41,670 bases of DNA from JAXGPP01 sp964436865 (GCA_964436865.1 CAYTFK010000023.1:1-41670); one strand, 5' to 3'. Shown: positions 17,302 through 26,599, numbered from the stretch's first letter. Program-made: numbers and translations. The notes: generated by a model from the letters alone, not told the origin.

Positions 17302-18780
17302 CTACGGCGTCTGGGTTGATTCGGGGTCGTGTTCGGTCCACCAACGGCGGATAGTCCGCTTGGCCAGATTCCGCCAGTTGTCGACAGGGATCTCGTGAAG
17401 CGGCGTGACCAGCTCCCAATCGATCATGCGGCGAACGCGGCCCCGCAGGCCTTCACGCCGGTCGATCCGCACCGGTTCCAGGAGCGGTGAGGCACCGCGC
17501 CGTTCGTAGGCCAGCGATTCGGGAGAGAACTCCAATCCGCCGCGTCCCAGCGGCATGAGGGCAACGCGGTCGCCGCGGAGGTACTCGATCCCAATCGGGT
17601 AGGGCATCTCACGGTCGGTGCTGACTGCGATGCGGCCATTGCGGCGCTGAACCGTGAGGCGAACGTGGCTTCTTACCCGCCACCATGCCGCCAGTTCGGT
17701 GAGCGTCGTCTTCCACATGGTCGCGAGGGAGTCGGCGGTTTCAAACGCCCGATCAAGGATCTCCGGATGCCGGTCGAGCCGCTCGGCCGGGTGGCCGTAG
17801 ATCAAGGCCGGTTCGCCCGCCTGATGGCGAGTCCGGATGAGGGCGGTAAGATGCTCGCCGAATGCCCGGGCGGCCGATGACAGCGCGGACTCGCGCTCGT
17901 TCGGCGGCAGCGATTTCAGCGCGTCGCGGAACAGGCCAAAGCAGACCGGGTGGATGGGAATCTGCAGCAGGCTCCCGGAACCAATCCAGAACGGGAGTTC
18001 GTCGTACGCGAGGCCGAATTCGGAACTGTGACTGATAGCGAGCGTTTCGAGCGCCTCGAGCAGTGCGGCATTGAAACGACCGTGGGGGGCGACGAATCCG
18101 GAAGGCTCGATCCCCGCAGCCGCGAGCGTCGCGATGCCCCGCTCGATGTTGCGAATGTTCTCATGCGCAGTGCGATAGGTGTGATGCCAGTAGCCGTGTG
18201 AGCCGACATCCAGCCCGCGCATGCGGCTGATGGCGCCAGGGGCGGAGGCAAACGGCGCCGCGTTGATGAAATGGCTCGTTGCCGCTTCGCGCCCGGCAAT
18301 CGCCGCGAGGGTCGCCTCAAGCACGGCAGGCGTGTAAGAGTCGTGATCGAAACGGAAGTTGAACGCGCTGCGGAAGGGAAATGGAAAGGGCGCCACGCGG
18401 AGCCAGATGCCGCCGGCCGCCTCGACTGCGCGTCGTAGAATGGCGAGCACTTCTCGGCGCCGTTGCCGCTTGTCGACTCGGGCGACTTCTTCAACCACCG
18501 CGTGGCCGCCGACTTGCCACTCGTGCCAGGCGGAACCCTGGTCGACCAGGTCGCCGAGGGCATCACCACCGCCAACGCGCCGACAGAGATCAATATCGAT
18601 CACGATCTGACCGGGTGCCGGACGGGCCTGGCCCGCAGGCAAGTCGCGCAACAAGAACCGTCCCTCAGGCGGCCCTGGCCGTCGCTCGCGACAGGGAATC
18701 CCCTCCTGGGCAAGCGCCTGACGCAGTCCGGGCGGAACCTCGTCGAGAATGAGCGGAAGGAGCGGCAGGGGGTCAGGCAT
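17302..18780 (-). CDS. NodB-type polysaccharide deacetylase family protein
   Basis: A 492-residue protein with a central NodB-homology (CE4) domain. Motif 1 appears as FRFDHDSY, with two Asp residues as metal ligand and catalytic base, and motif 2 as GSHGYWHH, the usual H-x3-H metal ligands. Later FVAPHGRFNAALLEAL corresponds to motif 3. CE4 enzymes remove N- or O-acetyl groups from polysaccharides. The first 130 residues and the last 130 are not part of the catalytic domain, and no signal peptide is evident, so it may act on a cytoplasmic lipid-linked precursor. The start is well supported: GAGGAG lies about 6 nt before ATG 18780, which overlaps the stop of the upstream GT2 gene by 8 nt. Confidence 0.82.
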   Translation of the reverse strand: MPDPLPLLPLILDEVPPGLRQALAQEGIPCRERRPGPPEGRFLLRDLPAGQARPAPGQIVIDIDLCRRVGGGDALGDLVDQGSAWHEWQVGGHAVVEEVARVDKRQRRREVLAILRRAVEAAGGIWLRVAPFPFPFRSAFNFRFDHDSYTPAVLEATLAAIAGREAATSHFINAAPFASAPGAISRMRGLDVGSHGYWHHTYRTAHENIRNIERGIATLAAAGIEPSGFVAPHGRFNAALLEALETLAISHSSEFGLAYDELPFWIGSGSLLQIPIHPVCFGLFRDALKSLPPNERESALSSAARAFGEHLTALIRTRHQAGEPALIYGHPAERLDRHPEILDRAFETADSLATMWKTTLTELAAWWRVRSHVRLTVQRRNGRIAVSTDREMPYPIGIEYLRGDRVALMPLGRGGLEFSPESLAYERRGASPLLEPVRIDRREGLRGRVRRMIDWELVTPLHEIPVDNWRNLAKRTIRRWWTEHDPESTQTP

Positions 18781-19609
18781 GGATACTCCTCTCGCAGCCC
18801 GTTCCCCAACGCGGCACCGCACTGCGAACCACGTTTGGGGCTTGGGCCGGAAGCGGTCTGCTCGCCTGCCAAAGCTCCCGATGCCGCTCGGCGAGCACCC
18901 ATTCTGAGAGCCCGCTCAGCAGACAGAATGTCCAACCGGCGGGGCCGTCGACCACGCCGTAGTTCCATACCAGGCGACGGAAGACCTCTCGCGCCGGCGC
19001 AAGCCAGCGGTCGCCGGATCGCGGCCGGCAACCGCGCGCGATGCGTGCCCGCGCTTCAAGGTCGGTGTAGCGGCGGATCTTGGCGAAGAAGACGTGCAAG
19101 TCGTCGAGTGTGCGATGCTCGAGCCAATGGTTGAGCGATCCCACGCGCCCTCGCACGCAGAGAGTTTCATGCACGTCGCCCGTCCATCGAGCGGCATCAC
19201 TCCGGAAGAGCCGTATCGGCCGGTCCTTCTGGGTCCCGCTGGCACGAAAGCGGCGACCGAGAATCGTGCTGCGGATCGGTACCCGGTAGGCCGAGAAACG
19301 GCGGTCGCGGATGCGGCGGCGGATCTCCGGGCCGAGTGCGGCGGTTGGCCGTTCATCGGCGTCGACGGAGAAGATCCACTGACCGCTGGCAAGATCAATC
19401 GCCGCATTGCGTTGCGTGGCGAAATTGCAGAAAGGACGGCTCAGGACGCGGCAGCCGAACGATCTGGCGACGGAAATCGTGTTGTCGGTTGAGCCGCCAT
19501 CGACCACCGCGATCTCGTCGGCCCAGCCGAGCGACGGCAGAAGCTCGGCGAGGTTCCGTTCCTCGTTAAGGGCGATGATGGCCGCGGTGATTGAGTGATC
19601 GCGATTCAT
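18773..19609 (-). CDS. GT2 family glycosyltransferase (WaaE/KdtX-like)
   Basis: A 278-residue GT-A enzyme. The N-terminus has ITAAIIALNEERNLAELLPS, then VVDGGSTDNT, and the metal-binding motif is SVDADERP (DxD). The acceptor region contains RFRASGTQKDRPIRLFR and GDVHETL. This pattern matches the WaaE/KdtX subgroup, which in Proteobacteria adds glucose to LPS core heptose, so a core-type role fits the GT9 neighbour. ATG 19609 overlaps the stop of the preceding fusion gene as ATGA, and the stop overlaps the deacetylase start by 8 nt. This tight coupling supports joint expression. Confidence 0.9.
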   Translation of the reverse strand: MNRDHSITAAIIALNEERNLAELLPSLGWADEIAVVDGGSTDNTISVARSFGCRVLSRPFCNFATQRNAAIDLASGQWIFSVDADERPTAALGPEIRRRIRDRRFSAYRVPIRSTILGRRFRASGTQKDRPIRLFRSDAARWTGDVHETLCVRGRVGSLNHWLEHRTLDDLHVFFAKIRRYTDLEARARIARGCRPRSGDRWLAPAREVFRRLVWNYGVVDGPAGWTFCLLSGLSEWVLAERHRELWQASRPLPAQAPNVVRSAVPRWGTGCERSIHA

Positions 19610-21258
19610 GCGGCAGCCCTCAACCGGCGCAGGACAAGCGGGTAGCGAGCCAGCCAGCGCAAGTGGTAATAGGCGGCAACCAGCGTCAGTTCGGCAGCGA
19701 ACAACCCCGTGATCAGAGCCAACAGAAGCAAGTGGACCCGAACATCGGCATTGCCGGGCAGGTGGTAAAGCCACTGGAGCCAGCCGACCCGCGCAGGCTC
19801 GTTGCGCGATTCGGCTTTCACGTCCGCGAGCGGCTCAGTTGTCAGGCTGTGCATGAAGAGATACTTGCCCGAAAGGAAGGCCGCCAGAAGCAGCCAGGAC
19901 GCGCCGCCGCTTGCGGCGGCCGCGCTGGCCAGGCCGACGTGCCAAGCCACATCGAGCAATTCATCCACGTTGGCGTCCAACCAGGCTCCGAACGAAGAGA
20001 CTGTTCCCTGCAACCGTGCAAGCTGCCCGTCGGTACGATCGCAAAACCAGGCCGCCAGAACCAACAAGGCAGCCATGGGAGCCCACGCCGCGTCGGCGAC
20101 GAGCAGCAACGCGGCCGCGAGTCCCATGAGGAGACCACACACCGTCACGTGCCATGGCCGCAGCGAAGTGGCGGACAGCGAGCGGGCCGCCCAGCCAGCC
20201 AGCGGACGGATGTACCAGCGTGACAGGGGATAGTTCGCCGCCCGTCGCTCTTCGTCGTTTGCAGGGCTTGCCGGCCTTTCGGTGGCAAGTCGTCGGGGGT
20301 GGAACCGGACGAAGAACTCTCGCTCTCGACGGGCGTCGGCCAGAGCCACGCTGCCGCGGCCGCCCTCTTCGCTGCGACGCGCTATCGCCGCTCCGACCGC
20401 CCGCGCGAACGGCCAGCGATCTTCACGACAACTCCACGGGGCGCGAACGGCGTCGGCGGCCAGCCGCACCGCACCGCCGGAGATCTGCCGCAGCCGATGG
20501 ACCGGGTGGCGAAGGTTCTTCCACTGGAAGATCAGCGTGTTTCGCAATGCCAGGCGATCGCAGCCGCGGCGGCCGTAGACCGCGCCGAACGTGGCCATGC
20601 CGCGATGGTAGGCAACTGATTCCGGCACGTAGCACGCGTAATATCCTGCGAGAAATCCGCGATAGCAGAAGTCAAGATCTTCCAGGCGGCCCGGCAGATA
20701 GACTGGGTCGAAACCTCCCAGTTTTCGAAACAGCTCGCAACGGACCGCGATCGCCGCTCCGGCCGAAGCCGTCAAACCGGGTTCGCACGCCGCAGCCTCA
20801 CAACCCGGAAACAATGCCGTCGCCTGCACCAGTCCCCATCGCCAGCGGACGGAAGTCTTGAAGCCTTCGTAAGTTATCCCGTCGAACAGGCGGCAATGGG
20901 GCGCCGTCATGAAGCAATTCCGCTGGCCACCCTCCGACTCGTCGGCCAAGGGAGCAACGAGCGGATCGATGGCGGCGCGGTCGAGTTTGATGTCGTTATT
21001 GAGCAGAACGGCCACCGGGCCATCGAGACTTTCTAACACTTCGTTAAAGGAGCACAAGCCCCGGTTGGCACAACGGATCACGGCAGTCGCGGGGTAGGTC
21101 CCGGCAAGCCACTCCACGGAGTCGTCGGTCGAATCGTTGTCGATCACCGCCACGCGGCACTCGTGGCGCGAAGCCGCCGCCGCCTCGACAACCGACGGCA
21201 GGCATTCTTCCAACAGCTCACGGCCGTTGTAGTTGAGGACGAGCAAGTGTACGAGCAT
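19606..21258 (-). CDS. GT2 glycosyltransferase fused to CDP-alcohol phosphotransferase
   Basis: A 550-residue two-domain protein. Residues 1-300 form a GT2 enzyme (HLLVLNYNGRELLEECLPS, IDNDSTDDS, VAVLLNNDI, and ED193-194 in LEDLDFCYRG). Residues 340-550 form a polytopic CDP-alcohol phosphatidyltransferase domain with the complete signature D407-x2-D410-G-x2-A414-R415-x8-G424-x3-D428-x3-D432. All four aspartates for metal binding and catalysis are present. This family transfers a phospho-group from a CDP-activated donor to an alcohol, as in phospholipid and inositol-phosphate synthesis. The fusion implies that glycosyl and phospho-alcohol transfer act on the same surface glycan; that is inference. 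The ATG at 21258 has only a weak ribosome-binding site. A candidate promoter is at 21307-21335. The stop is coupled (ATGA) to the next GT2. Confidence 0.88.
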   Translation of the reverse strand: MLVHLLVLNYNGRELLEECLPSVVEAAAASRHECRVAVIDNDSTDDSVEWLAGTYPATAVIRCANRGLCSFNEVLESLDGPVAVLLNNDIKLDRAAIDPLVAPLADESEGGQRNCFMTAPHCRLFDGITYEGFKTSVRWRWGLVQATALFPGCEAAACEPGLTASAGAAIAVRCELFRKLGGFDPVYLPGRLEDLDFCYRGFLAGYYACYVPESVAYHRGMATFGAVYGRRGCDRLALRNTLIFQWKNLRHPVHRLRQISGGAVRLAADAVRAPWSCREDRWPFARAVGAAIARRSEEGGRGSVALADARREREFFVRFHPRRLATERPASPANDEERRAANYPLSRWYIRPLAGWAARSLSATSLRPWHVTVCGLLMGLAAALLLVADAAWAPMAALLVLAAWFCDRTDGQLARLQGTVSSFGAWLDANVDELLDVAWHVGLASAAAASGGASWLLLAAFLSGKYLFMHSLTTEPLADVKAESRNEPARVGWLQWLYHLPGNADVRVHLLLLALITGLFAAELTLVAAYYHLRWLARYPLVLRRLRAAA

Positions 21259-21306
21259 GACGTGCCGGTGCGTGCTTCCCTGCGGGGCCCGAGCGAAGAT
21301 TCAACA

Positions 21307-21335
21307 CGATAAGCTGAGTAGCCGACTTCGGTCAA
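21307..21335 (-). promoter_or_regulatory. Candidate internal promoter of the glycan cluster
   Basis: TTGACC (21335-21330), a 17-nt spacer and TTATCG (21312-21307) lie in the only sizeable gap of the cluster, about 50 nt before ATG 21258. The -35 hexamer is identical to that of the cluster promoter at 27417-27445. Confidence 0.4.
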
Positions 21336-21391
21336 GAGGATCCAGGAAAACGGGGCATTACGGGGAACGAGAGTAGTCTCGGCAAGACCGT

Positions 21392-22282
21392 CTACGTGCA
21401 ATCGACTTCCCGGGCGACAGCATCCTCCGCTTCGACCTGCCACCAGCCATCGACGCATTTCAGCCGGCTTCCCGGGGCCGGCCTGAACCAGGCGGAGAAT
21501 TCAACCTCGGCCGCCTGGTTCCGCTGAGACCGGGCGATGCTGGCAACTGTCACCACCACGGCAATCACCGTTGAAACCGCTGCATAGCCCTGCGCCAGAA
21601 GCAGGCGTTGATCGGATGCAAGCCACTCGATGAAGGCAATAATGGTCAGGACGTTCATCATCACATGGATTTCGCACGCCTTGCGGGCGGTCCACGCGGC
21701 CAGGCGCAGCGGTCGCCGAGGAACCGCCGGCGCGGCCTCCGGCCGTCCGCCCCCGCCCCCGACCACTTGAAGCGTTCCGTGAAGCCGCTTCAGCCGCTGG
21801 AAGAATGTGCGATAACGGGCGTCATGGTGAAGCGTGGCGAGCAGCAGCGAAAGGCCCCAAGCGAGCCCGGTGAGCAGCCACATCGGTTCGAGCGAACGCC
21901 GGAAGAACCCATAGCCGACGGCCAGCGGCAGTATCAGGTTGACTGTGTGGTGCATCAGGTAATCGAGTTGAGCACCGTCGAGCGAGGCGGTGCCTCGCAG
22001 GCGAGCCAACTGCCCGTCGACGTGGTCGAACACGTACCAGATCTGCATAAGCACCGCGCCGACCAGCCATCCGGCGATCGTTCCATAGCCAAAGGCGGCC
22101 GCTGCTACTACGGCCGTTGCCCATGCGGCGAGCGTGGCCATGTTGGCCGACAGGCCCGAATCGGCCACGATCCAGGTGATTCGCAAGGCGGCCGGCCGAG
22201 CGATCCGCCGGGCCATGAAATTGCCGACCCGGCGATGATCGGGCTTCTGGCAGCGCCTTTCGAGCTCACGGAGCGGTATCAT
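21392..22282 (-). CDS. CDP-alcohol phosphotransferase with altered fourth Asp
   Basis: A 296-residue polytopic membrane protein of the CDP-alcohol phosphatidyltransferase family. The signature reads D86-x2-D89-G-x2-A93-R94-x8-G103-x3-D107-x3-H111. Three aspartates are kept but the fourth, the proposed catalytic base, is His. Hydrophobic segments lie near residues 45-85, 112-145 and 205-245. The C-terminal 45 residues are soluble. GTG 22285 is directly followed by ATG 22282, and GGGGG stands 5 nt before the ATG, which I chose as start. It overlaps the end of the flippase gene by 17 nt. It may use an unusual substrate or be a regulatory partner of the fused enzyme encoded after it; the data do not decide. 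Confidence 0.85.
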   Translation of the reverse strand: MIPLRELERRCQKPDHRRVGNFMARRIARPAALRITWIVADSGLSANMATLAAWATAVVAAAAFGYGTIAGWLVGAVLMQIWYVFDHVDGQLARLRGTASLDGAQLDYLMHHTVNLILPLAVGYGFFRRSLEPMWLLTGLAWGLSLLLATLHHDARYRTFFQRLKRLHGTLQVVGGGGGRPEAAPAVPRRPLRLAAWTARKACEIHVMMNVLTIIAFIEWLASDQRLLLAQGYAAVSTVIAVVVTVASIARSQRNQAAEVEFSAWFRPAPGSRLKCVDGWWQVEAEDAVAREVDCT

Positions 22283-23903
22283 CACAGCCCCCGCAACACA
22301 CGGTTGATGCGCCCGACTGCTGCTTCTGCAGCATCACGCTCCAGCCCCCGTATCGCCATCCCAGGGCAACGACGAGCGTCCAAACGGCCAGGACTACGGC
22401 CGCCTTGGCCGCCGCCAAGGTCCATGCCCGTTCGATTCCGGGAAAGAGTCGCTCGGCGAGAAACGCCACGACCAGAGGGGGCAGGACAGCCAAGAGCGGC
22501 ACGGAGAAGTAGCGGACCCGCTGAGGCCGGGTCAGCTCCGGCCACACCGAAACGAACATGGTAAGTAGCCAGTGGACAACATATGAGATCGCCGTGACCG
22601 CGGCTACACCGGTCAGACCATATCCGCCGCGAAGGGCTACGTGGTTGCCGCCTGCGGCCAGCAGGGTGGCGATTACCACAGTTCCCAGGGCCCATCCCTG
22701 CCGATCGACTGCGACAAGGTACTGTGTGGCGGGCAGGGCCAGCGCCAGTGCGATGACACCCGGCACGAGATACTCGACCGGTGCCAGTCCCGACTGATAT
22801 TCCGGCAACAGCCGCCCCAGCACGGCGGGAGCGAGGACTACCGCCAGCGCAGCGGGCAGCGCGATGACAGCCGCTTGCACCTCGGTGGTACGGGCGGTGA
22901 GGAGGGCCACATCGTTGCGGCTGCCGGAATGGCCAAATTTCTCGCTCAGACGGGGTCCCATGACAACCGACACCATGTTGCCGATGCCGTAGAGCTGAGT
23001 CGTAACCATGAGGGCAAGCGAATAGCAGCCGAGCTGAAACTCACGATCTTCCAGGTAGCCCAGGATCATCAGCTTGTCGAGGGAGCGGAACAGCGTCGAG
23101 ACGGTGCCGGCAAGCAGGATGGGACCGCCAATGCCGATCAGGCGACGGATTTCGGCCGTGTCCCAACTCCAGGACAGGCGGACCGCGCGGTGGCGATTGA
23201 TGAACAGCACGGTGGCCAGGAGGACGACGAGTGTGCCAGCGTAAAGGCCGACCAGCCCGCAATACCACGCGGCTGGCCCACACACGACGAGTGTCAGCGC
23301 GGCCTCCAGAATCGACAATTGCGAGGTGACATGAAATGCCTGGGCCGCTCGGAGAATCGTGACGTGGAATGTCGTATAGCGACCGATGATCGCCATCGCT
23401 CCAACGACAACAAGTCCCAATGCCCACGCCCCGCTCCATGCTCCGGTCGACGATGCACCCACCCAGGCACTGATGGCCACAAGCGCCGCGGCGAAGACGA
23501 TGCTGCTGAGCGTGTTGACTGTGAAGGCCAGGCTCAGGCTGCGCTGGGCGTCGGTCGTGTCTTGCCGCCCCCTCGCAACGGCGAACTCGCGGGCCGCGCC
23601 CTTGCTGATGCCCAGGTTCGCGTAGTTTCCGTACCCCAAGAGCAGTTTGAGTCCCTGCCAGACTCCCATTTCGGCCGGATTGAGCACCACACGCAGCACC
23701 AGCCCGGCGGCCACGCTCAACACCTGGCAGATGACTTCAGTCCCGCCCACCAAGACGAAATCGATCGCCGCCCGCCGCCATCCGGTAACCGGCGCTGGAC
23801 CGGAATCGATCGGGGCAGCCGCCGAGGGCTTGCGGCGATCCGGCGTTCGCTGTTCCGGCACGCGGCGGGAGATCGGCTCAAGGGGCGGGGCAAAGGTGGA
23901 CAA
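22266..23903 (-). CDS. Wzx-like polysaccharide flippase (MOP superfamily)
   Basis: A 545-residue integral membrane protein with about 12-14 hydrophobic segments. It resembles the RfbX/Wzx-type oligosaccharide flippases of the MATE/MOP superfamily, for example the phrase GTEVICQVLSVAAGLVLRVV in the first helix and a central SLDKLMILGYLEDREFQLGCY segment. Such proteins move lipid-linked oligosaccharide from the cytoplasmic to the outer face of the inner membrane. A 40-residue polar, Pro/Arg-rich N-terminus precedes the first helix. The C-terminus has an unusual CCGGC cluster. No ATG is available near the N-terminus; I use TTG 23903, with a GTG 14 codons later as alternative. It follows the GT-B gene by 21 nt. 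Confidence 0.87.
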   Translation of the reverse strand: MSTFAPPLEPISRRVPEQRTPDRRKPSAAAPIDSGPAPVTGWRRAAIDFVLVGGTEVICQVLSVAAGLVLRVVLNPAEMGVWQGLKLLLGYGNYANLGISKGAAREFAVARGRQDTTDAQRSLSLAFTVNTLSSIVFAAALVAISAWVGASSTGAWSGAWALGLVVVGAMAIIGRYTTFHVTILRAAQAFHVTSQLSILEAALTLVVCGPAAWYCGLVGLYAGTLVVLLATVLFINRHRAVRLSWSWDTAEIRRLIGIGGPILLAGTVSTLFRSLDKLMILGYLEDREFQLGCYSLALMVTTQLYGIGNMVSVVMGPRLSEKFGHSGSRNDVALLTARTTEVQAAVIALPAALAVVLAPAVLGRLLPEYQSGLAPVEYLVPGVIALALALPATQYLVAVDRQGWALGTVVIATLLAAGGNHVALRGGYGLTGVAAVTAISYVVHWLLTMFVSVWPELTRPQRVRYFSVPLLAVLPPLVVAFLAERLFPGIERAWTLAAAKAAVVLAVWTLVVALGWRYGGWSVMLQKQQSGASTVCCGGCDDTAP

Positions 23904-23924
23904 GGATCGAGACTCGTTTGTTGA

Positions 23925-25724
23925 CTAGCCAGCGGCGCGGACGGGCCCATGCACCGGGCGCCTCGCAGGGCGGAGTTCGTTCTCGATTCGCGGTTCGATC
24001 GCTCGAGTCTGCCGCGCTTCGTGAGCGGCGCGGAGGACGATCGCGGCGATCCGGGCGGCGGTCGACGTTGCGCCTGCGTCTTCCTGGAAGAAGACTCGCG
24101 AATCGGGAACGGCCGCCGGGCGCCAGTCGCCGGAGAGCGCCTGAGCAAGAAGTCGATCCAACTCAACCTCGGTATGGGCCGTTCCAAGCAGGCCCCATTC
24201 CTCGTGCGGCAACACTCGGCCGACGCCGACGGGAGCCAGTTGGATCACCGGCAATCCGGCGAGCGTCGCCTCGATCCCCGCACTCGAGAGACAACTCAGA
24301 ACGCAGTCGGCCTCCGCAAGGCAATCGTCGAGCGAACCGGTACGGACCCAGCGAACTTGCAGCCGCGGATGCCGGGCGATTGCCGATTCTACCATGGGGT
24401 CGCCCGCAGCGCGGGGGTGCAGCTTCACAAGCAATTCCGCGGCCGGAAGGCGGCTCACGGCCGCCGCCGCCATGTCGACCATCTCGCGGTAGGTCGTGCG
24501 ATTGAAATGCAGTGCCGCCGCGTCGGGCCGCTCGTCGCGGGGCGGCACCGTGGTGAGAAGCGCGATTCTTGCCGGCCCGTCGTCCAACTTTCGCTCCCCG
24601 TGACAGTGAATCACACCTCCAGGGCGCAAAGATCCCACCGTCGTAATTCTCTCCGGCGGCACTGCCCAGCGAGCCAACTGATTGCGGGTTGATGGTCCCC
24701 AGGCGAGGAACTCGTCAGCCTCCAGTGGGGCGAACCCAAACCGACAGCATGGCGCACCGTGCTGGACGACGAAGCTGCGCATGCCGTGGCGACGGGCCGC
24801 CGCGACGGCTGCGCGGTGGAAGGGAGTCTGGTCCTCGTCGAGCACGAGCGCGTCGGGACGAAGCCGCAAGAAGTGCCGCTCGACCTGCTCGACGATTCGC
24901 GTCTGTTGCCGTCCCAAAGCCGCCATTCTGGCTGCCAACCATCCTGCCACCGCGGCGGAGAGGTCAACATCGCGGCAGTCGATCGGGCCAACGTTGGGCC
25001 GCGGCAGCCGATCATGTACGCCGAGGCTTGAATTGCAGACGAGCTGGCCGCAACCCGCCCGCCGCCAACGGAGCCATGATCGCATCGCCAGCCGGTCGCA
25101 GAGCCACCACGCCCGACCGCCGCGATGGATCGTCTCACGGCAAACCGGCTCCAAGAGGCGCGGATTGCCGCAGAGCACGATGCGGGGCGCGGGCACGTCT
25201 GACACGCGCGGGTCGATCCACTCGGCGGCGCGGGCCAAAGCCCGGCGCCACGCATGATTTGCCGGAGAGACTGGTGCCGGTGCGGTCGCTTGCCCGTTCC
25301 AGCAGACACCCAGCCGGGCGCCCGAGAGACGGCAAAGCTGGCCGATGATGTCGGCATAGTCTTCATCGCGGCCGCGCGTGGCCTTGAACTCGACTTCGTC
25401 ACCGAAGTTGAGCCGCCGCACCTCGCTGAAGAAAGCTACGACGCGGATCAACTTTACCAGGTAATAGCGGAGCGCCAGCGCGTTGAGCCACGCAGGCCGG
25501 ACCGTCGACGGCGCATCCCCGGCACACGGTTCATGGGCAACGACCTCAGTCCAATAGCTGGCGGCCTCGTCGATCCACTCAAAGCGGCTGTCGATGTGCG
25601 CGTCGAGCGACCAGCGATCCGTCGCGCCAGACCCTTCGGGCCAATCGCCTTCAATGAGCACTGCTGGCCCGTCAACGGGCCCTGGCGAATGCAGATTGAG
25701 TCGCGCAAGGACGGTGAGCTTCAC
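23925..25724 (-). CDS. GT-B capsule/surface carbohydrate transferase-like protein
   Basis: A 599-residue soluble protein without an obvious signal or membrane segment. The middle region contains LRPDALVLDEDQTPFHRAAV, then SFVVQHGAPC, FAPLEADEFLAWG and RITTVGSLRPGG. The QHG-x-n-WG pattern is shared by surface-carbohydrate and capsule synthesis proteins and by CDP-glycerol glycerophosphotransferase-like GT-B proteins. The C-terminal lobe continues with LLVKLHPRAAGDP and CVLSCLSSAGIEATLAGLPVI, the usual nucleotide-binding half. It starts at GTG 25724, with GAGGAG about 7 nt upstream and 10 nt after the HAD stop. Whether it transfers a sugar or a glycerol-phosphate-like unit is unknown; the CDP-linked neighbours make the second possibility worth testing. 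Confidence 0.7.
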   Translation of the reverse strand: MKLTVLARLNLHSPGPVDGPAVLIEGDWPEGSGATDRWSLDAHIDSRFEWIDEAASYWTEVVAHEPCAGDAPSTVRPAWLNALALRYYLVKLIRVVAFFSEVRRLNFGDEVEFKATRGRDEDYADIIGQLCRLSGARLGVCWNGQATAPAPVSPANHAWRRALARAAEWIDPRVSDVPAPRIVLCGNPRLLEPVCRETIHRGGRAWWLCDRLAMRSWLRWRRAGCGQLVCNSSLGVHDRLPRPNVGPIDCRDVDLSAAVAGWLAARMAALGRQQTRIVEQVERHFLRLRPDALVLDEDQTPFHRAAVAAARRHGMRSFVVQHGAPCCRFGFAPLEADEFLAWGPSTRNQLARWAVPPERITTVGSLRPGGVIHCHGERKLDDGPARIALLTTVPPRDERPDAAALHFNRTTYREMVDMAAAAVSRLPAAELLVKLHPRAAGDPMVESAIARHPRLQVRWVRTGSLDDCLAEADCVLSCLSSAGIEATLAGLPVIQLAPVGVGRVLPHEEWGLLGTAHTEVELDRLLAQALSGDWRPAAVPDSRVFFQEDAGATSTAARIAAIVLRAAHEARQTRAIEPRIENELRPARRPVHGPVRAAG

Positions 25725-25734
25725 TGGCGGCTCC

Positions 25735-26487
25735 TCATCCAGCCGCTGCTAACTGTTCGTGGGAGAGCACCACGTCGACCAGTTGGTCGAATCGCGCCAG
25801 GTAGACGTCGGCTTCGGCGACCGGCTCGAAATTGAAAGCGATGGTTGACATACCCGCTCGGGCCGCTCCGGCCAATTCCAGGGCGTCATGTCCGACAAAT
25901 GCGACCTTGCTGGCGGGCAATCCGATCGCCGAAAGGGCAGCCGCATAGTTGAGGGGATCGGGCTTCGAGCGACCGACGTCGCGGGAGGAGACAACCGCCG
26001 AGAAGATACCCGGCAGTCCCATTTGTTCGAGCTGCCGAGCGAGGACTTCGCCGGGATCCTCCGCATCGCTGAGCACGCCGAGCACCAGCCCGGCCGCCGC
26101 CAGGCGCTCGAGCGTGGGCCTCACGCCCGGCAATAGCCGAACCGTCCGTTCCCAGTCGGCACGGCGCGCTTCGCACGAGGCCTTGACTTCGTCGATTTGC
26201 GCCCGGGAGAGTCCGACCGCCAACAGGAAGCTCTCGAAAGCTTCGCAAAACGAGCGGCGGCCGCAATGGACGTCGGCCAGGAAATCGTGGTCCCAAATGT
26301 GATAGAAGATGCGGTAATTGGTGTGCACTCCCAACCGTGCAAGCACCTTTAGCAACCAGCGCCGCCAGAGGGTGGTGTCGAAAAGCACGTCGCCCATGTC
26401 GAACAAGAGCCCGGCGACATCATGGTTCAGAGTCCCGGCGGGAAGCGACCGGCAATCAAGGCGGATAGCGCGGGCGGGTGTGGGCAT
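25735..26487 (-). CDS. HAD superfamily phosphatase
   Basis: A 250-residue haloacid-dehalogenase-type hydrolase. Motif I is LLFDMGDVLFDTT, with the nucleophilic Asp. Motif II is VLGVLSDAED, motif III is the Lys in GRSKPDPLNYAA, and motif IV is AFVGHDALELAGAARAGM. The alpha-helical cap between motifs I and II makes it a C1-type enzyme acting on a small phosphorylated compound. ATG 26487 is chosen for its AAAGGA site; the longer frame to 26580 adds 31 unrelated residues. Lying between a cytidylyltransferase and a glycan transferase, it probably dephosphorylates a sugar or alcohol phosphate intermediate; the substrate is not known. Confidence 0.85.
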   Translation of the reverse strand: MPTPARAIRLDCRSLPAGTLNHDVAGLLFDMGDVLFDTTLWRRWLLKVLARLGVHTNYRIFYHIWDHDFLADVHCGRRSFCEAFESFLLAVGLSRAQIDEVKASCEARRADWERTVRLLPGVRPTLERLAAAGLVLGVLSDAEDPGEVLARQLEQMGLPGIFSAVVSSRDVGRSKPDPLNYAAALSAIGLPASKVAFVGHDALELAGAARAGMSTIAFNFEPVAEADVYLARFDQLVDVVLSHEQLAAAG

Positions 26488-26599
26488 TCGAGTCCTTTCG
26501 TTGGTGCTGGTTTTGACCGTGAACCGGGCGGCGCCGGCAGTGTCGGCCGCCCACAGGTTCATTCTCAATGCAGACACCAATACACCCGTCGGACCCGCG

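Noticed and set aside
22641..23924. A 427-codon plus-strand frame opposite the flippase.
   Set aside because: It is Gln/His/Arg-rich with no domain; the flippase on the other strand has clear membrane segments.
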